64,000 nt of DNA. It comes from Streptomyces sp. NRRL S-87. GTDB lineage: Bacteria > Actinomycetota > Actinomycetes > Streptomycetales > Streptomycetaceae. The stretch covers positions 76,797 through 140,796 of the forward strand of contig NZ_JOGB01000029.1 of NCBI RefSeq assembly GCF_000719335.1. Direction: 5' to 3'. A program made the translations under genes and the position numbers. Positions 17,053 through 26,200 of the stretch are shown here, in pieces (position 1 is the stretch's first letter; every line of letters begins with the position of its first letter). The notes under the pieces were generated by a model that worked only from the letters and a program-made list of their open reading frames with translations, did no database searches and was not told where the DNA came from.

Positions 17053-17772
17053 GTGGTCATCGTCCTGATCAGCCTCGTCGCCGCCGCGTACGGCGCCGCT
17101 GCCGGGCTGCTGCTGCCCAAGGTCGCGTACCGGCTGGCGGTCGAGCCGGGGGAGCCGTGGCGCTTCGACTGCCCCCGGGGGCACCCCCTCACGGGCTGGC
17201 TCGGCACCGCGCGCTGCCAGGGCGCCGCGTACGGGCCCGACCCGGTGCGCACCGCCGTCCTGACCGCCGTCGTCTGCGGCGCGCTCGCGGGGGCCGCCGG
17301 GAACGTGCCGGAGGCCGCGGTCTGGGCGCTGCTGGCCCCCTTCGCGGTGCTCCTCGCGCTGGTCGACCGGGCCGTGCACCGGCTGCCGGACGTGGTCACC
17401 CTCCCGCTGGCCGCCGGTGCCGTGGCGCTGCTCGGCTGCGCGGCCCTCGCCCCCGGCGCGGCCGGGTCGTGGCGGGACGGGCTGCTGGGCGGGGCGGCAC
17501 TCGCGGCGGGCTACTTCGTCCTCTTCCTGATCAACCCCGACGGCATGGGCTTCGGCGACGTCAAGCTCGCGCTCGCCCTGGGGGTCGCTCTTGGGTGGTA
17601 CGGGTGGGGGGTACTGCTCGTCGGGGCCTTCCTCGGCTTCCTCTACGGGGGCCTCTACGGGCTCTCCCTTGTGCTCAGGGGCCGGGCGGGCCGCCGGACC
17701 GCCCTCCCGTTCGGACCCTTCATGGCCGCCGGGGCGTTCACCGGACTGCTCCTGGGCGGACTCGCTGCGTAA
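17053..17772 (+). CDS. A24-family prepilin peptidase, membrane aspartyl protease
   Basis: A 239-residue integral membrane protease that would cut the leader of type IV or Flp-type prepilins at the cytoplasmic face. The two catalytic aspartates are visible: Asp105 in LVDRAVHRLPD and Asp169 in GMGFGDVKL, the second within the invariant GxGxGDxK motif. Several membrane helices surround them. Near the N-terminus CPRGHPLTGW...ARC resembles the cysteine region of methylating PilD enzymes, but only part of it is present. The start is GTG without a strong ribosome site. No pilin, ATPase or Tad assembly gene lies in this window. A strong terminator follows. Confidence 0.85.
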   Translation: MVIVLISLVAAAYGAAAGLLLPKVAYRLAVEPGEPWRFDCPRGHPLTGWLGTARCQGAAYGPDPVRTAVLTAVVCGALAGAAGNVPEAAVWALLAPFAVLLALVDRAVHRLPDVVTLPLAAGAVALLGCAALAPGAAGSWRDGLLGGAALAAGYFVLFLINPDGMGFGDVKLALALGVALGWYGWGVLLVGAFLGFLYGGLYGLSLVLRGRAGRRTALPFGPFMAAGAFTGLLLGGLAA

Positions 17773-17831
17773 TCGTGGCGCGCCAATGCACGCAGCACGC
17801 TTTACGAAGGGTTATGGTGGAACCCCCCCCT

Positions 17832-17872
17832 CGGGCCGGTCCGTATCCCCCCCACGGACCGGCCCGTTTTTC
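17832..17872 (+). terminator. Rho-independent terminator after the prepilin peptidase
   Basis: A perfect 13-bp stem (17832-17844 with 17854-17866) and a 9-nt loop, followed directly by a run of five T. This is one of the clearest intrinsic terminators in the window. Confidence 0.92.
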
Positions 17873-17974
17873 GTTCCCGGGCCCGGAGTCCGGGCCGCGG
17901 GGCGGGAATCCCCAGCTCAGCCGTGGCGAGCCGGCCCCGCCCGCGGGCCCCCTGCGCCGCGGAACGGGTGGCAC

Positions 17975-19012
17975 TCAGCCCCGCTGGGCCCAGATGTTCG
18001 TCCCCGGCGTCGAGACCGCGTACGAGTCGATCTCCGCCAGCTCCTCGTCGGACAGCGGGGCGCCGCTCAGGGCCGCCACGTTCTCCTCCAGCTGGGCCAC
18101 GCTCGACGCGCCGATCAGGGCGGAGGTCATGCGCGGGTCGCGCAGGACCCAGTTCAGCGCCAGCTGGGCCAGCGACTGGCCGCGCCGGGCGGCGATGTCG
18201 TCCAGCCCCCGCAGGCGGCGCAGCACCTCGTCCGACAGCAGGTCCGGGTTCAGGGACTTGCCCTGGGTGGCGCGGGAGCCCTCGGGGATGCCCTTGAGGT
18301 ACTTGTTCGTGAGCAGGCCCTGGGCGAGCGGCACGAAGGAGATGCAGCCCATGCCCGCCTCCTCCAGGGTGTCCAGCAGCCCGTCCTCCTCCGTCCAGCG
18401 GTTGATCATGGAGTAGGAGGGCTGGTGGATCAGCGGGCGCACGCCCATGTCCGTCAGGATCCGCACCGCCTCCGCCGTCTGCTCGGCGGTGTAGGAGGAG
18501 ACGCCGACGTACAGCGCCTTGCCCTGCTGGACCGCGGACGCGAGGGCGCCCATGGTCTCCTCGAGCGGGGTCTCCGGGTCGAAGCGGTGCGAGTAGAAGA
18601 TGTCGACGTGGTCGAGGCCCATCCGCTGGAGCGAGGCGTCGAGCGAGCCCAGCAGGTACTTGCGGCTGCCCCACTCGCCGTACGGGCCGGGGTGCATCAG
18701 GTAGCCGGCCTTGGTCGAGACGACCAGTTCGTGCCGGTACGGCGCGAAGTCCTGCGCAAAGATCTTGCCGAAGTTCAGCTCGGCCGAGCCGGGCGGCGGC
18801 CCGTAGTTGTTCGCCAGGTCGAAGTGGGTCACGCCCAGGTCGAAGGCGCGGTGCAGGATGGAGCGCTGGGACTCCAGCGACCGGTCGTCGCCGAAGTTGT
18901 GCCAGAGGCCCAGGGAGACGGCGGGGAGCTTGAGGCCGCTGCGGCCCGTGCGCCGGTACTCCATGGAGTCGTAGCGGGTGGCCTCTGCCCGATAGGGATT
19001 GTTATCAGTCAC
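17975..19012 (-). CDS. mgrA: Aldo/keto reductase, L-glyceraldehyde 3-phosphate reductase type
   Basis: A 345-residue NADPH-dependent aldo/keto reductase of the YghZ/AKR14 group, which reduces L-glyceraldehyde 3-phosphate and some other aldehydes. The group's opening YRRTGRSGLKLPAVSLGLWHNFG-type block is present. The catalytic residues appear as Asp in FDLANNYGPPPG, the following Tyr, Lys in VVSTKAGY and His in YSHRFD. The cofactor-binding region near the C-terminus reads IGASSVAQLEEN. The start GTG at 19012 has AGGGAGGA just upstream; the longer frame extends into noncoding sequence. It is a stand-alone gene, convergent with the prepilin peptidase. Confidence 0.88.
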   Translation of the reverse strand: MTDNNPYRAEATRYDSMEYRRTGRSGLKLPAVSLGLWHNFGDDRSLESQRSILHRAFDLGVTHFDLANNYGPPPGSAELNFGKIFAQDFAPYRHELVVSTKAGYLMHPGPYGEWGSRKYLLGSLDASLQRMGLDHVDIFYSHRFDPETPLEETMGALASAVQQGKALYVGVSSYTAEQTAEAVRILTDMGVRPLIHQPSYSMINRWTEEDGLLDTLEEAGMGCISFVPLAQGLLTNKYLKGIPEGSRATQGKSLNPDLLSDEVLRRLRGLDDIAARRGQSLAQLALNWVLRDPRMTSALIGASSVAQLEENVAALSGAPLSDEELAEIDSYAVSTPGTNIWAQRG

Positions 19013-19134
19013 GTTGTCCTCCCTATCACGGACTTGTGACGTCCCGGGTTGGGCCGCCGATCCCGACGCGCAGTAATGTGGCGCCGTCGGGGGACAGCAC
19101 ACGCACGGGGTCTACGCACGGAGGGGCTGAAAAC

Positions 19135-19896
19135 GTGAGTCTGCGCGACCTGGTGTACGGAATCTACGCGCGCCGGGTGGAAGGCCGCCTCGATCACGCG
19201 GCGGTGCCGAAGCACATCGGCGTCATCCTCGACGGCAACCGCCGGTGGGCGAAGGCCGCCGGAGGCACCACGGTGCAGGGCCACCAGGCCGGCGCCGACA
19301 AGATCCACGAGCTGCTGGGCTGGTGCGCCGAGACGGACGTCGAGGTCGTCACCCTCTGGATGCTGTCCACGGACAACCTGGACCGCTCCGAGGAGGAGCT
19401 CCGCCCGCTGCTGAACATCATCGAGAACACCGTCCGCGGCCTGGCCGCCGACGGCCGCTGGCGCGTCCACCACGTCGGCAACCTCGACATCCTCCCCGCC
19501 CGGACGCAGAACGTCCTCAAGGAGGCCGAGGAGGCCACCCGCGACGTCCGCGGCATACTCGTCAACGTCGCCGTGGGCTACGGCGGCCGGCAGGAGATCA
19601 CGGACGCGGTCCGCTCGCTCCTGCACGAGCACGCCCGCAAGGGGACCTCCATCGAGGAGCTCGCCGAGGTCCTCGACATCGACCACATCGCCGAGCACCT
19701 CTACACGCGCGGCCAGCCCGACCCGGACCTGGTGATCCGCACCAGCGGTGAGCAGCGGCTGTCCGGATTCATGCTCTGGCAGAGCGCGCACTCCGAGTAC
19801 TACTTCTGCGAGGTCTTCTGGCCGGCCTTCCGGAAGGTGGACTTCCTGCGGGCGCTGCGCGACTACGCGGCCCGGCACCGGCGCTACGGGGCCTGA
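19135..19896 (+). CDS. uppS: Isoprenyl (cis-prenyl) transferase
   Basis: A 253-residue cytoplasmic cis-prenyltransferase that condenses isopentenyl diphosphate with an allylic diphosphate, giving the polyprenyl carrier of cell-wall synthesis or a shorter product. The family motifs are clear: VILDGNRRWAKAAG with the Mg-binding Asp, GHQAGADKI, TLWMLSTDNLDRS, and the C-terminal pyrophosphate-binding RTSGEQRLSGFMLWQSAHSE-type region ending YYFCEVFWPAF. Streptomycetes often carry more than one such gene, so chain length cannot be set from sequence. The GTG at 19135 is chosen for GGAGGGG nine bases upstream. A hairpin terminator follows. Confidence 0.9.
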   Translation: MSLRDLVYGIYARRVEGRLDHAAVPKHIGVILDGNRRWAKAAGGTTVQGHQAGADKIHELLGWCAETDVEVVTLWMLSTDNLDRSEEELRPLLNIIENTVRGLAADGRWRVHHVGNLDILPARTQNVLKEAEEATRDVRGILVNVAVGYGGRQEITDAVRSLLHEHARKGTSIEELAEVLDIDHIAEHLYTRGQPDPDLVIRTSGEQRLSGFMLWQSAHSEYYFCEVFWPAFRKVDFLRALRDYAARHRRYGA

Positions 19897-19911
19897 CCCT
19901 CCGCCCCGGTC

Positions 19912-19942
19912 CTCCGGGGGAGTCCACCACGGCCCCCCGGAG
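19912..19942 (+). terminator. Hairpin after the isoprenyl transferase
   Basis: A 9-bp perfect stem (19912-19920 with 19934-19942) and a 13-nt loop lie 15 bp past the stop codon. No T run follows. Confidence 0.65.
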
Positions 19943-20250
19943 CCTGACGCCGCATCCGCTCGCACCGCTCCCACCAGCAAGGCCTTCACCGGGGATTCAC
20001 CGGCCGTCCGTCATATGCCATGGCATGGCGGCGCGTGTTCGGGGAATACCCCAAGCAGGTCGACGCCCGAACCACGGGTGTCGCATCTCAGCGGGCGGCA
20101 CCGGGCCGTCCGCCCGGGAGGCCCTTTGCACCAGGACGCGCGTGCGGACCGCACGTACGAAGCGGAGGGCCGGAAATCGGCCCTGGCATTGCGGCCGATG
20201 ACCGGTCCGGTCTTCATGGCCCGACCTCACTCGAGGGGGTACGTCCTTCC
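19943..20250 (+). promoter_or_regulatory. Leader and promoter region of the PhoH gene
   Basis: No gene is supported in these 308 bp. A 10-bp perfect palindrome (TGCCATGGCA) lies at 20016-20025. The region probably holds the promoter and a moderately long leader for the PIN-PhoH gene. Confidence 0.4.
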
Positions 20251-21567
20251 GTGGTGACCAGCACAAAGCGCCGCACACCCGACCGGCGCACCTACGTACT
20301 CGACACCAGCGTCCTGCTGGCCGACCCGCACGCCTTCTCCCGGTTCGACGAGCACGAGGTCGTGCTCCCGATCGTGGTGATCACGGAGCTGGAGGCCAAG
20401 AGGCACCATCCCGAGCTCGGCTACTTCGCCCGCCAGGCCCTGCGCCTGCTGGACGACTTCCGGGTCCGGTACGGCCGCCTCGACGCCCCCATCCCGCTGG
20501 GCGACCTCGGGGGCTCGCTGCGCGTCGAACTCAACCACTCCGACCCGGGGGTCCTGCCCGCGGGCTTCCGGCTGGGGGACAACGACTCGCGGATCCTCGC
20601 GGTCGCCCGCAACCTCCAGGCCGAGGGGTACGACGTCACCGTCGTGTCGAAGGACCTTCCCCTGCGCATCAAGGCCTCCTCGGTGGGTCTGCTCGCCGAG
20701 GAGTACCGCGCCGAGCTGGCGATCACCGGCGACGGCTGGACTGGCATGAGCGAGCTCGCGCTCTCCGGCGAGCAGGTGGACCTCCTCTACTCGGAGGAGC
20801 GGCTCTACGTCCCGGAGGCCGCGGAACTCCCGGTGCACACCGGCCTCGTCCTGCAGTCCGAGCGCGGCAAGGCCCTGGGCCGGGTCACCGCGGACGGCAA
20901 CGTCAAGCTCGTACGGGGCGACCGCGAGGCCTTCGGGATCCACGGCCGCAGCGCGGAGCAGCGGATCGCGCTGGACCTGCTGCTGGACCCGGACGTCGGG
21001 ATCATCTCGATGGGCGGCCGGGCCGGCACGGGCAAGTCGGCGCTGGCGCTGTGCGCGGGCCTGGAGGCCGTCCTTGAGCGCCGCCAGCACCAGAAGGTGA
21101 TGGTCTTCCGGCCGCTGTACGCGGTGGGCGGGCAGGATCTGGGCTACCTGCCGGGCACCGAGGCCGAGAAGATGAGCCCCTGGGCGCAGGCGGTCTTCGA
21201 CACGCTCTCGGCGGTGGCCGGGCGCGAGGTGATCGAGGAGGTGCTGGGGCGCGGGATGCTCGAGGTGCTGCCGTTGACGCACATCCGCGGCCGGTCGCTG
21301 CACGACGCGTTCGTCATCGTGGACGAGGCGCAGTCCCTGGAGCGGAACGTCCTCCTGACCGTTCTGTCCCGTATCGGGGCCAACTCCCGAGTTGTCCTCA
21401 CCCATGACGTCGCCCAGCGCGACAACTTGAGGGTGGGCCGGTACGACGGCGTGGTCGCGGTCGTTGAGAAGCTGAAGGGCCATCCGCTGTTCGCCCACGT
21501 CACGTTGACCCGGTCGGAGCGCTCGCCGATCGCCGCTCTGGTCACCGAGATGCTGGAGACGATCTGA
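20251..21567 (+). CDS. phoH: PIN domain - PhoH ATPase fusion (PhoH2 type)
   Basis: A 438-residue cytoplasmic protein. The N-terminal PIN nuclease domain begins [15 protein letters not shown], with acidic residues typical of its metal site and a later [10 protein letters not shown] block. The C-terminal PhoH P-loop ATPase has Walker A in [12 protein letters not shown], Walker B in [11 protein letters not shown], and the closing [17 protein letters not shown]. Related PhoH2 proteins are ATP-dependent RNA helicases/RNases in RNA turnover. The start is one of two adjacent GTG codons at 20251 and 20254, behind GAGGGGG; sequence upstream is not conserved in character. It is followed by a long leader that belongs to the next gene. 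Confidence 0.9.
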   Translation: MVTSTKRRTPDRRTYVLDTSVLLADPHAFSRFDEHEVVLPIVVITELEAKRHHPELGYFARQALRLLDDFRVRYGRLDAPIPLGDLGGSLRVELNHSDPGVLPAGFRLGDNDSRILAVARNLQAEGYDVTVVSKDLPLRIKASSVGLLAEEYRAELAITGDGWTGMSELALSGEQVDLLYSEERLYVPEAAELPVHTGLVLQSERGKALGRVTADGNVKLVRGDREAFGIHGRSAEQRIALDLLLDPDVGIISMGGRAGTGKSALALCAGLEAVLERRQHQKVMVFRPLYAVGGQDLGYLPGTEAEKMSPWAQAVFDTLSAVAGREVIEEVLGRGMLEVLPLTHIRGRSLHDAFVIVDEAQSLERNVLLTVLSRIGANSRVVLTHDVAQRDNLRVGRYDGVVAVVEKLKGHPLFAHVTLTRSERSPIAALVTEMLETI

Positions 21568-22006
21568 GCGCAAGCAGCCTGAAGACCCCGTGAAGGGGTA
21601 AATCGGACAGGCGAGTTGGCGCCGTCCGGCAAAGGTCCAGGAGCCTAGCCGGGCGGCGCACTCGTGCACAGCCGTTTCACCGAACTTACGTCGTCCCACG
21701 AGGTGTGAGCTTTCCCACGCAACGGGGAATTGCCTTGCGGTGTCGACCTCCGGCAGAGTCTTGCTTCCGTCAGGCCCCGCATACGGCACACCTGTATCTC
21801 CACGGAGGTTCTCCGCGGAGGTGCGCAGCGCCACCACAACTCAACAGCCACCGCCGTATGCCGCCCGGAAGCACCACGAGGCACTCCCTTCACGGGAGTT
21901 GTCCACGGGCCCGAGCCTCCAGTGACCATTGGCAAGTGGAGGCCAGCGCCAGGGGCACTCTTGCGTCCGCCAGGTCACGCCCCGGACGCTGCTGGAAGGA
22001 AACCGT
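21568..22006 (+). promoter_or_regulatory. 439-nt leader upstream of a lytic transglycosylase, possible structured RNA
   Basis: No gene is supported. The left part can fold: ACCCC at 21585-21589 pairs with GGGGT at 21595-21599, and CGGAC (21604-21608) pairs with GTCCG (21624-21628) around an inner GGCG/CGCC stem. GGGGTAAATC and, about 45 nt later, GGAGCCTAGCC loosely resemble conserved parts of the ydaO (cyclic di-AMP) riboswitch, which is known to control streptomycete wall hydrolase genes. The match is incomplete: the GGGGGA element is missing. It is therefore only a candidate. Confidence 0.3.
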
Positions 22007-22696
22007 GTGAGCCGGATCTCGGTCCGGGGATTCGCAGTGGCATCCGCCACCGCGGTCACCACTGTTGGTGCAGTCGTGGGCGTTGCCGCCGGCGACCCGG
22101 GCGCCTCGAACGACCTCGAGACGACCGCCGCGGGCACGACGCTCCTCACTGACATCCCGGTCGGCGACCAGGCCCAGGTCCAGACTGCGTCCCTGACGCA
22201 GCAGGCCGACGCCCTCGCCAACGCGGCCGACGCGGACGCCAAGAAGTCCGCCGAGGAGTCCGCCCGTATCCAGGCCGCCAAGGACGCCAAGGCGAAGAAG
22301 GAGGCCGCCGAGGAGAAGGCGAAGAAGGAGCGCGAGGCGAAGGACGACATCGCCAGCCGCTCCGAGCGCCGCGACCCCGGTTCCTTCGCGCCGCAGAGCT
22401 CCTACACCGTCGCCGAGGTCAAGGCGATGGCCCGCCAGATCGTGGGCGCCGGTCAGTTCCAGTGCTTCAGCAACATCGTGAACCACGAGTCCACGTGGAA
22501 CTACCGCGCGGTCAACCCGTCCTCGGGTGCGTACGGCCTCGTCCAGGCCCTTCCGGCCTCGAAGATGTCGTCCGCGGGTGCCGACTGGCGCACCAACCCC
22601 GCGACGCAGATCAAGTGGGGCCTGAACTACATGAACGAGCGCTACGGCAGCCCGTGTGGCGCGTGGAGCTTCTGGCAGGCCAACAGCTACTACTAG
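22007..22696 (+). CDS. Secreted SLT-type lytic transglycosylase
   Basis: A 229-residue exported wall enzyme. A signal peptide (about residues 1-30) is followed by an Ala/Glu/Lys-rich region of about 90 residues (KKEAAEEKAKKEREAK), likely a helical or coiled spacer. A compact C-terminal SLT domain follows (FQCFSNIVNHESTWNYRAVN, then SGAYGLVQALPASK and GLNYMNERYGSPCGAWSFW). The catalytic Glu is in NHES. Two cysteines (QCF and PCG) probably pair. It would cleave the glycan backbone during growth or germination. The GTG at 22007 is in frame and has GAAGGA upstream, while the overlapping GTG at 22005 runs into a stop. A strong terminator follows. Confidence 0.9.
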   Translation: MSRISVRGFAVASATAVTTVGAVVGVAAGDPGASNDLETTAAGTTLLTDIPVGDQAQVQTASLTQQADALANAADADAKKSAEESARIQAAKDAKAKKEAAEEKAKKEREAKDDIASRSERRDPGSFAPQSSYTVAEVKAMARQIVGAGQFQCFSNIVNHESTWNYRAVNPSSGAYGLVQALPASKMSSAGADWRTNPATQIKWGLNYMNERYGSPCGAWSFWQANSYY

Positions 22697-22731
22697 GCCG
22701 CCCGTCCCACCGACGGACCCGTCCTGGCAGA

Positions 22732-22769
22732 GGAGGAGCCCCGCACCGATCCCGGTGCGGGGCTCCTCC
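22732..22769. terminator. Strong hairpin between convergent genes
   Basis: A perfect 16-bp stem (22732-22747 with 22754-22769) and a 6-nt loop. It serves the SLT gene on the plus strand and probably also the membrane protein gene reading from the right. Confidence 0.88.
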
Positions 22770-22812
22770 CGTCGGTGCTCCTGCCGTCCGTGCTCCTCCG
22801 GCCCGTGGACCC

Positions 22813-23199
22813 TCAGCCCCGGCGCGCCGGCAGCACCGCCGCCAGCAGCGCCGGACCGGCGGCGCAGACCGCCGCGTGCGGCCCCGACCAGCCGAGCCCG
22901 ACGTACTGGGCCCACACCATCTGGACCAGTACGCCGGTCAGCACGCAGGCCGGGACCGACAGGCCCAGCGGCCGGACGCGCAGCGCCCACAGGCCGATCC
23001 AGAACCCCACCAGCGTCAGGGCCAGCCACAGCGCCATCCCCTCGAACGGGTAGAGGGTCAGGCAGAACTCGTCCGGGCTGCTCTCGCACACCCGGTCGCC
23101 GGTCTGCTGCCCCCAGCGGACGGCCGCCAGCCCGGCGGCGCCGAGCACGGCGCCGAGCACGGCGCTGCCCACGATCCTGACGGTGCGGTGGGTTCCCAT
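22813..23199 (-). CDS. Small membrane protein of unknown function
   Basis: A 128-residue protein with about four hydrophobic segments (residues 8-27, 54-72, 80-98 and 105-124). An external loop between the first two contains two cysteines (RVCESSPDEFCLTLYP) that could pair. No family was recognised. It begins 3 bp after the stop codon of the large secreted SLT/SGNH protein and is surely co-transcribed with it, so a supporting role in that protein's export or anchoring is possible but not shown. Confidence 0.7.
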   Translation of the reverse strand: MGTHRTVRIVGSAVLGAVLGAAGLAAVRWGQQTGDRVCESSPDEFCLTLYPFEGMALWLALTLVGFWIGLWALRVRPLGLSVPACVLTGVLVQMVWAQYVGLGWSGPHAAVCAAGPALLAAVLPARRG

Positions 23200-23202
23200 G
23201 GC

Positions 23203-26200
23203 CTACATCCCCATCGACCGGAGGGTCTTCTCCAGGGAGTCGGCGTAGTGCCGCGCACCCTGGATCTTCGGGTGGAAGGACTGCGCCGAGGCCGGCTGCT
23301 TCTTGAGGTCCGGGTTGTCGCCCGGCGTCCGGTCCAGCACGATGCCGTGGATCGTCTCCGGGTCACCGCAGATGCCCTGGCCCGCGAACTCCTGCTTCGG
23401 GTTCGAGAACGTGACGTCCACGCCGGCGGCCTTGGCCTCCGAGGTCGCGTCGGCCATCGTCTGGAGCATGACCTCGCCCATCTCGGAGATCCAGGGCGCC
23501 TCCGCGGCGCCCATGCCGATGATGCAGCTGCCCACGTGCTCCATCAGGATCGGGTAGCCCATGAGGACCACCTTCGCGTTCGGCGCCTTGACCTTGATCG
23601 CCTTGAGCGTCTCGACGATGGCCGCCTTGACCTGGTTCTTGATGTACTTCGGCTCGGCGGCCTTCAGCGGCTCGCTGTCGCCGTCCAGGGTGCCCTCCTG
23701 GCAGACCTCGGGCAGGCCGAAGCCGCCGAAGATGCACTTGGAGACGATGTCCGCGAAGCGGGCGTCGTTGCCGCCGATGGACATGGTGACGAGGGTGGTG
23801 TTCTCGTCCACGTAGCCCTGGTCGAGCTGGGGCAGCTCGCCGAAGTGCATCTGGTCCCAGGCCGTGTGGCCGCCGGTACCGCCGGGGACGATGTTCTCCG
23901 ACGTGGCACCGGAGCACGCGATCAGGTGGTAGTCCATGCTCGCGTCCCAGTTGTCCGCGCGCTCGCCGATCGACTGGCCGGAGTCGGCCAGCTTCGCCTG
24001 GCGGGACCAGGCGAACTTCGAGCGGTGGCAGGCGTTGCGGAGCTTCTCGTCCTTGCCCAGCGTGTCGGTCTCGGGGTAGTAGTCGCCGCCGCCCGACTTC
24101 GAGGCGCCCTCGCCGGAGGAGTACGAGTCGCCCAGGGCGACCACGATGTCCTTCGGCTTGCCCGGCAGCTTCTGGAAGGCCACCGCGTCCCACGCGACGT
24201 CCTCGTTGCCGTTGCCGTCCATGCTGATGGTGGACAGCGACACCTTCGGCGTGCCGGCGAACGGGAACGCGCCGAGCGACACCCAGCGGTTCTCGCCCGT
24301 ACGCTGCTGCGCCACGCGGAACTTCGTGCCCTTGCCGGTGTCGATCACGTACTTGGCCTGGCGGGTGTGGGCACCGTGGTCGGGCATGTGGACCATGACG
24401 CGGGCCCAGCCGTCGATCTGCTGGTTGAGCGTCCAGGTGCCGGTGACCTTCAGGCGGTTGCCCTCGTCACCGTCGGCGCGGGTGTGGGCGAACCAGAAGT
24501 GGCCGTTGTACCCGGCGCCGAGCTGGTGCGTGTCCATCTTGGACGGGTAGAGGCCGCCACCGCCGAGGTTGCCGGCGAACGTGAAGGCGAAGGAGCCGTC
24601 CGAGGAGACCGGCCCGCAGCCCGGCCGCGGGGTCGGCGTGCCGGCCGGCAGGTCGTCGACGACCAGGGCGCCGTTCGGCAGCCCCTTCTTCTCGCACACC
24701 GGCGGGTAGGCGGTACCGTCCGCCTCCTCCTTGTACGTGTCGTCGAAGCGCAGGATCTCGTTGCCGCAGGTGCCCGACTCGCACTTCTTCCAGGCGACCG
24801 GAGCGTGCCACCAGCACTTGAGGTCGGTGCGCGTGCAGGCGCCCCGGCCCGGGTCGTTGGCGTCGTTCGGGCCGATCTTGGACTTGTCGCACTCGTTGTC
24901 GGAGGTGCAGAACAGGCCCTCCTGCGGCTTCAGCATGGAGCGGTCCAGCGGCGTGGCCCACCACGCCGGCCGGAAGCCCACGACCATCTTGTCCGGCGAC
25001 TCCAGGGCCTGCAGCGGGCGGGCGGCCCAGCCGAGGACCTTCTCCTGGTACGGCCAGTCCTGCGGGTGGGCGGCGTCGGAGTAGTTGTCGAAACCGCTGG
25101 CTCCCTCCAGGAACGGCAGCCGGTTGGCCTTCCACAGCGGGTTGGCCGGGTTGTTGGTGAAGCCCACGCCCCACAGGCCGCCGTTCTTGCCGGCATCGGC
25201 CTTGGGGTAGTAGCCGGCGTTGTAGGCCCAGAGCGCGAAGAACCAGTTCTCCATGTACTGGGGCTTGCCGCCGTTGACCGTCAGGCCGTCCCTGCGGGTC
25301 AGGTTCCACTTGTCGATCAGGACGTTGATGCCCGCGGCGATGTTGGCCGTGTAGTCGAGGGCCGCGGCCTCCTGGCGCAGCGGGTCGAGGGCGGTCTCGC
25401 CCTTCTTCTCGTGACCCTTGATCCGCATGCCGTCGGTGATCTGGGTGATGCCGTAACCGCAGTCGGCCTCTTCCCAGTTGATGCCCCACGGGTCGGTCTG
25501 CTTGCCGTCCGAGGTGTGGCCGATGCCGTAGAAGTTGCCGATGAGCGGGTTGCCGGTGACGCCGGGGACGACGAACCGGGTGGCCTGCCACATGTTCGAC
25601 TCCTGCGCGGTGATGCCGAGCATCACCTGCGCCGGGACACGGCCGCCGCCCTCCAGCTCCAGGCGCGGGAACAGCGACTGCGGCTGGTACGCGCCCATCC
25701 CGGTGTTCTTCCAGTTCGCCGGGCGCGAGATGTGCTTGTTCAGGTTGTTGGTGATGGCCTGGTCCACCGCCCACTCGACCTGGCGCGGCTTGGGCTGCAT
25801 GGCCTGCTTGCGCGGGTCGTTGCGGGGGACCGAGCAGTACCGCTCGGTTTCCATCGGGCTGTTCGCCGAACCGGCGGACGGCGCGGCGGCCGGGTGCCCC
25901 TGGCCGGACGGTGCCGGGCGGACGGCGGCCCGCAGGACCGGGGACATGTCGCGCCCCTCGGCGGAGTGCCGGCCCTCGTTGCCCGGGGTGACCTCGAAGG
26001 AGGCGTTCCGGCCGGTGTCGACGGCCTTGAGCGAGATCTTCATCGCCCGGGAGGCGTCGGCCTTGGTCCTGCGGGCCGTCGGCTTCACGACGTCCGCCCA
26101 CTCGCTGCGGGTGACCAGGGCCTGGCCCTGGGTCGAGGCCTGGGTGTCCTTCGGGAGGTCCGCCGGGGAGGCGACGGCGCGCGGCAGCTTCGACACGGGC

